64,000 nucleotides of DNA, taken from contig NZ_PEEU01000001.1 of NCBI RefSeq assembly GCF_002754195.1, positions 2,232,001 to 2,296,000 on the forward strand, written 5' to 3'. How positions within the stretch are numbered: position 1 is the stretch's first letter; each line of letters starts with the position of its first letter. This DNA comes from Flavobacterium sp. 9. Lineage in GTDB: Bacteria; Bacteroidota; Bacteroidia; Flavobacteriales; Flavobacteriaceae. A program made the position numbers and the translations under genes. Positions 62,565 through 64,000 of the stretch are shown here, in pieces. The notes beneath the pieces were generated by a model. The model was not told the origin of the DNA, searched no databases, and saw only the letters and a program-made list of their open reading frames with translations.

Positions 62565-62579
62565 CTTTTGAATTTAGTT

Positions 62580-63371
62580 TTAATTTTTGATAATCAAATA
62601 AACTGTTGTTGCCAATGATAATAAGGTAATAATAGTACCTATAGATTGAATACCAGTCTGACCGGTTCCCCAAGTTTTTTGTTTCAATGGTTTTACATAA
62701 ATATAGTCGTTCGGCTGTAAGTAATAATAGGGTGATTTCATCACATTCACATCCGTAAGATCTAAATTATTCATTAATACTCCAGTTGGTGTTTGACGAA
62801 TTACAGTTACAGTTCTTCTATCTCCAACAGTATTAATATCGCCTGCATTTGCAATTGCTTCCATAATATTTACATGTTCCTGAAACAATGTCTTTGTTCC
62901 GGCACTTCCAACTTCTCCGTTTATCGTGTATCTAAAACCAGCTAATTTTACTGTAACAAAAATATTTGCTTCACTTTTGAAATATTCTTCAAGTAGTTTT
63001 TTTTCAATTTTGGTTCTAACTTCTTCAAGAGTATATCCAATTACATTAATTTCCCCTAAAATTGGCATTCTAATATTACCATGATCATCTACTGTAAATC
63101 CGTCAAAATATAAAGCTGATTCTGACTTACCAACTGTTGAGGCACTCTCGGTAGTACTAAAAATTGACACCAACTTAGGATCTATTGCTTTTATGGTAAC
63201 GCTTAAAACATCATTTGTTTGCAATCTGTAAGGTTTGGTTTCTACTGCGGAGATATTATTTTGTTCTCCTGAACTATTTTTATCTTGCAAATACACTAAA
63301 TCTTTTATAGGAATACAGGATGTAAATAGCGTACTGATTAGTAGTAATATAAAAAAGGTATTTTTACTCAT
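62580..63371 (-). CDS. wza: Outer-membrane polysaccharide export lipoprotein Wza
   Basis: A 263-residue lipoprotein with lipobox LFTSC (Cys19). The Poly_export domain starts PYRLQTNDVLSVTIKAIDP near 47-65 and includes GNIRMPILGEINVIGYTLEEV near 98-118; a SLBB domain with FRYTINGEVGSAGTKTLF follows. A C-terminal hydrophobic helix (about 240-260) is typical of Bacteroidota members and may replace the Wza outer-membrane helix. It is the first gene of the locus, 71 bases after recR, with a promoter-like site in the gap. It forms the outer-membrane channel working with Wzc. Confidence 0.93.
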   Translation of the reverse strand: MSKNTFFILLLISTLFTSCIPIKDLVYLQDKNSSGEQNNISAVETKPYRLQTNDVLSVTIKAIDPKLVSIFSTTESASTVGKSESALYFDGFTVDDHGNIRMPILGEINVIGYTLEEVRTKIEKKLLEEYFKSEANIFVTVKLAGFRYTINGEVGSAGTKTLFQEHVNIMEAIANAGDINTVGDRRTVTVIRQTPTGVLMNNLDLTDVNVMKSPYYYLQPNDYIYVKPLKQKTWGTGQTGIQSIGTIITLLSLATTVYLIIKN

Positions 63372-63387
63372 TATTGGGATTTTATCG

Positions 63388-63419
63388 CAAATATAGCTTT
63401 TACTTTAATCTTCAGGAAA
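63388..63419 (-). promoter_or_regulatory. Candidate promoter at the head of the polysaccharide locus
   Basis: The 71-base gap between recR and wza has TATATTTG on the minus strand (63395-63388), a perfect -7 TAnnTTTG match. Twenty bases before it is TTTC (63419-63416), a one-base variant of the -33 TTTG box. The predicted start of transcription is only about 10 bases from the wza start, which implies a very short leader. Confidence 0.45.
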
Positions 63420-63442
63420 TCTATATTTTATTTGGGGTATAT

Positions 63443-64000
63443 TTAGTTGTTTTTGAAAGTTTTTTCAAACGGAACTCTATGCAAGATACTTCGTCCGAGT
63501 GTAATTTCGTCTGCGTATTCTAATTCATCACCTACAGAAATACCTCTTGCAATTGTAGAAATTATAATTTCTGATTCAGCAATTTGTTTATAAATGTAAA
63601 AATTAGTGGTATCTCCCTCCATAGTTGAACTTAATGCGAAAATAATCTCAACTACTTTTCCTGCTTTTACTTTTTCGACTAAACTTGAAATATTTAATTG
63701 ACTAGGACCAACTCCTTCAATTGGAGATATTTTACCACCAAGAACATGATAAATTCCTTTGTATTGTCCCGTATTTTCAATAGCCATAACATCTCTGATA
63801 TCTTCAACTACACAAATCGTTTGATGGTTTCTTGAATTGTTCGCGCAAATTTCACAAACTTTTGTATCTGAAATATTATGACAGCTTTCGCAAAACTTAA
63901 TGTCGGCACGCATATTTAGTAGTGCTTGCGACAAAAAGCTTGTTTGTTCTTTTGGTTGTTTTAATAAATGAAGTACCAATCGCAATGCCGTTCTCTTACC
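63443..64000 (-). CDS. recR: Recombination mediator RecR (partial, N-terminus outside window)
   Basis: About 186 codons of RecR are visible; the gene continues past the right edge. A TTG at 63985 is an internal Leu codon: the frame upstream reads [14 protein letters not shown], the conserved HhH region of RecR. The zinc-finger motif is [16 protein letters not shown], and the Toprim domain has [29 protein letters not shown] and [12 protein letters not shown], with [19 protein letters not shown] at the end. RecR acts with RecF/RecO to load RecA at DNA gaps. It marks the chromosomal edge of the polysaccharide locus. Confidence 0.95.
   Translation of the reverse strand, partial: GKRTALRLVLHLLKQPKEQTSFLSQALLNMRADIKFCESCHNISDTKVCEICANNSRNHQTICVVEDIRDVMAIENTGQYKGIYHVLGGKISPIEGVGPSQLNISSLVEKVKAGKVVEIIFALSSTMEGDTTNFYIYKQIAESEIIISTIARGISVGDELEYADEITLGRSILHRVPFEKTFKNN

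Noticed and set aside
63443-63985. Complete short RecR starting at a TTG at 63985
   Set aside because: The frame continues upstream to the window edge with conserved RecR residues ([10 protein letters not shown]), so the TTG is an internal Leu codon.
1-64000. Search for CRISPR arrays, tRNA genes, transposases, integrases and attachment sites
   Set aside because: No regular spaced repeats, no tRNA-like cloverleaf and no mobile-element proteins were seen; variation here seems to come from homologous exchange rather than mobile elements.

Overview
The window is AT-rich DNA from a member of the Bacteroidota, most likely Flavobacterium or a close relative. The grounds are TAnnTTTG-type promoter boxes, starts without Shine-Dalgarno sequences, an UpxY/NusG-like regulator inside a polysaccharide locus, and the kind of genes present. 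Apart from a partial recR at the right end, the window is one very large surface-polysaccharide locus. Every gene I accept is on the minus strand, so transcription runs from about 63.4 kb down to 1 and the operon reads right to left.

Layout in transcription order: (1) 57.1-63.4 kb: outer-membrane lipoprotein Wza, tyrosine kinase Wzc, a UDP-HexNAc(A) 4-epimerase, UDP-glucose dehydrogenase and an UpxY-type antiterminator, closed by a hairpin terminator. (2) 46.8-57.0 kb: a fresh promoter and leader, then a TviB/WbpA-like dehydrogenase, ManC, RmlB, a second and larger Wza-like SLBB protein, a Wzz-like protein, second copies of the epimerase and the dehydrogenase, and a hexapeptide acyltransferase. 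(3) 36.7-46.6 kb: a repeat-unit cluster with Wzx flippase, EpsG/Wzy-type polymerase, glycosyltransferases, acyltransferases, a secreted beta-helix protein and the decayed tail of another acyltransferase. (4) 29.9-36.7 kb: PglC/PglD/PglE/PglF-like genes for UDP-diNAc-bacillosamine synthesis and phosphosugar transfer to lipid, together with rmlC, rmlD and rmlA. (5) 17-29.7 kb: an ABC exporter (Wzm, Wzt with C-terminal domain), a methyltransferase and many glycosyltransferases, including GT14 and a WecF (GT56) relative. (6) 9.9-17 kb: NeuA, NeuB and NeuC for CMP-sialic acid, with a deacetylase, a GNAT acetyltransferase and a membrane acyltransferase. (7) 1-9.9 kb: an MBOAT plus two SGNH proteins (an alginate-type O-acylation module) and six glycosyltransferases.

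Read together, the genes should supply dTDP-rhamnose, UDP-GlcA, UDP-GlcNAcA/UDP-GalNAcA, GDP-mannose, UDP-diNAc-bacillosamine and CMP-Neu5Ac. They encode roughly twenty glycosyltransferases and both known routes of lipid-linked glycan export (Wzx/Wzy and Wzm/Wzt). That is more than one simple polymer needs, so the locus probably builds at least two glycans, for example an O-antigen and a capsule or exopolysaccharide. The observations most worth checking are the regulatory junction at 56.86-57.62 kb with an ops-like element, the frameshifted acyltransferase remnant at 38.2 kb, the duplicated precursor genes with near-identical centres, the SGNH copy lacking its catalytic Asp, and the sialic acid pathway with no recognisable sialyltransferase. 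I saw no tRNA, rRNA, CRISPR array, insertion sequence or transposase.
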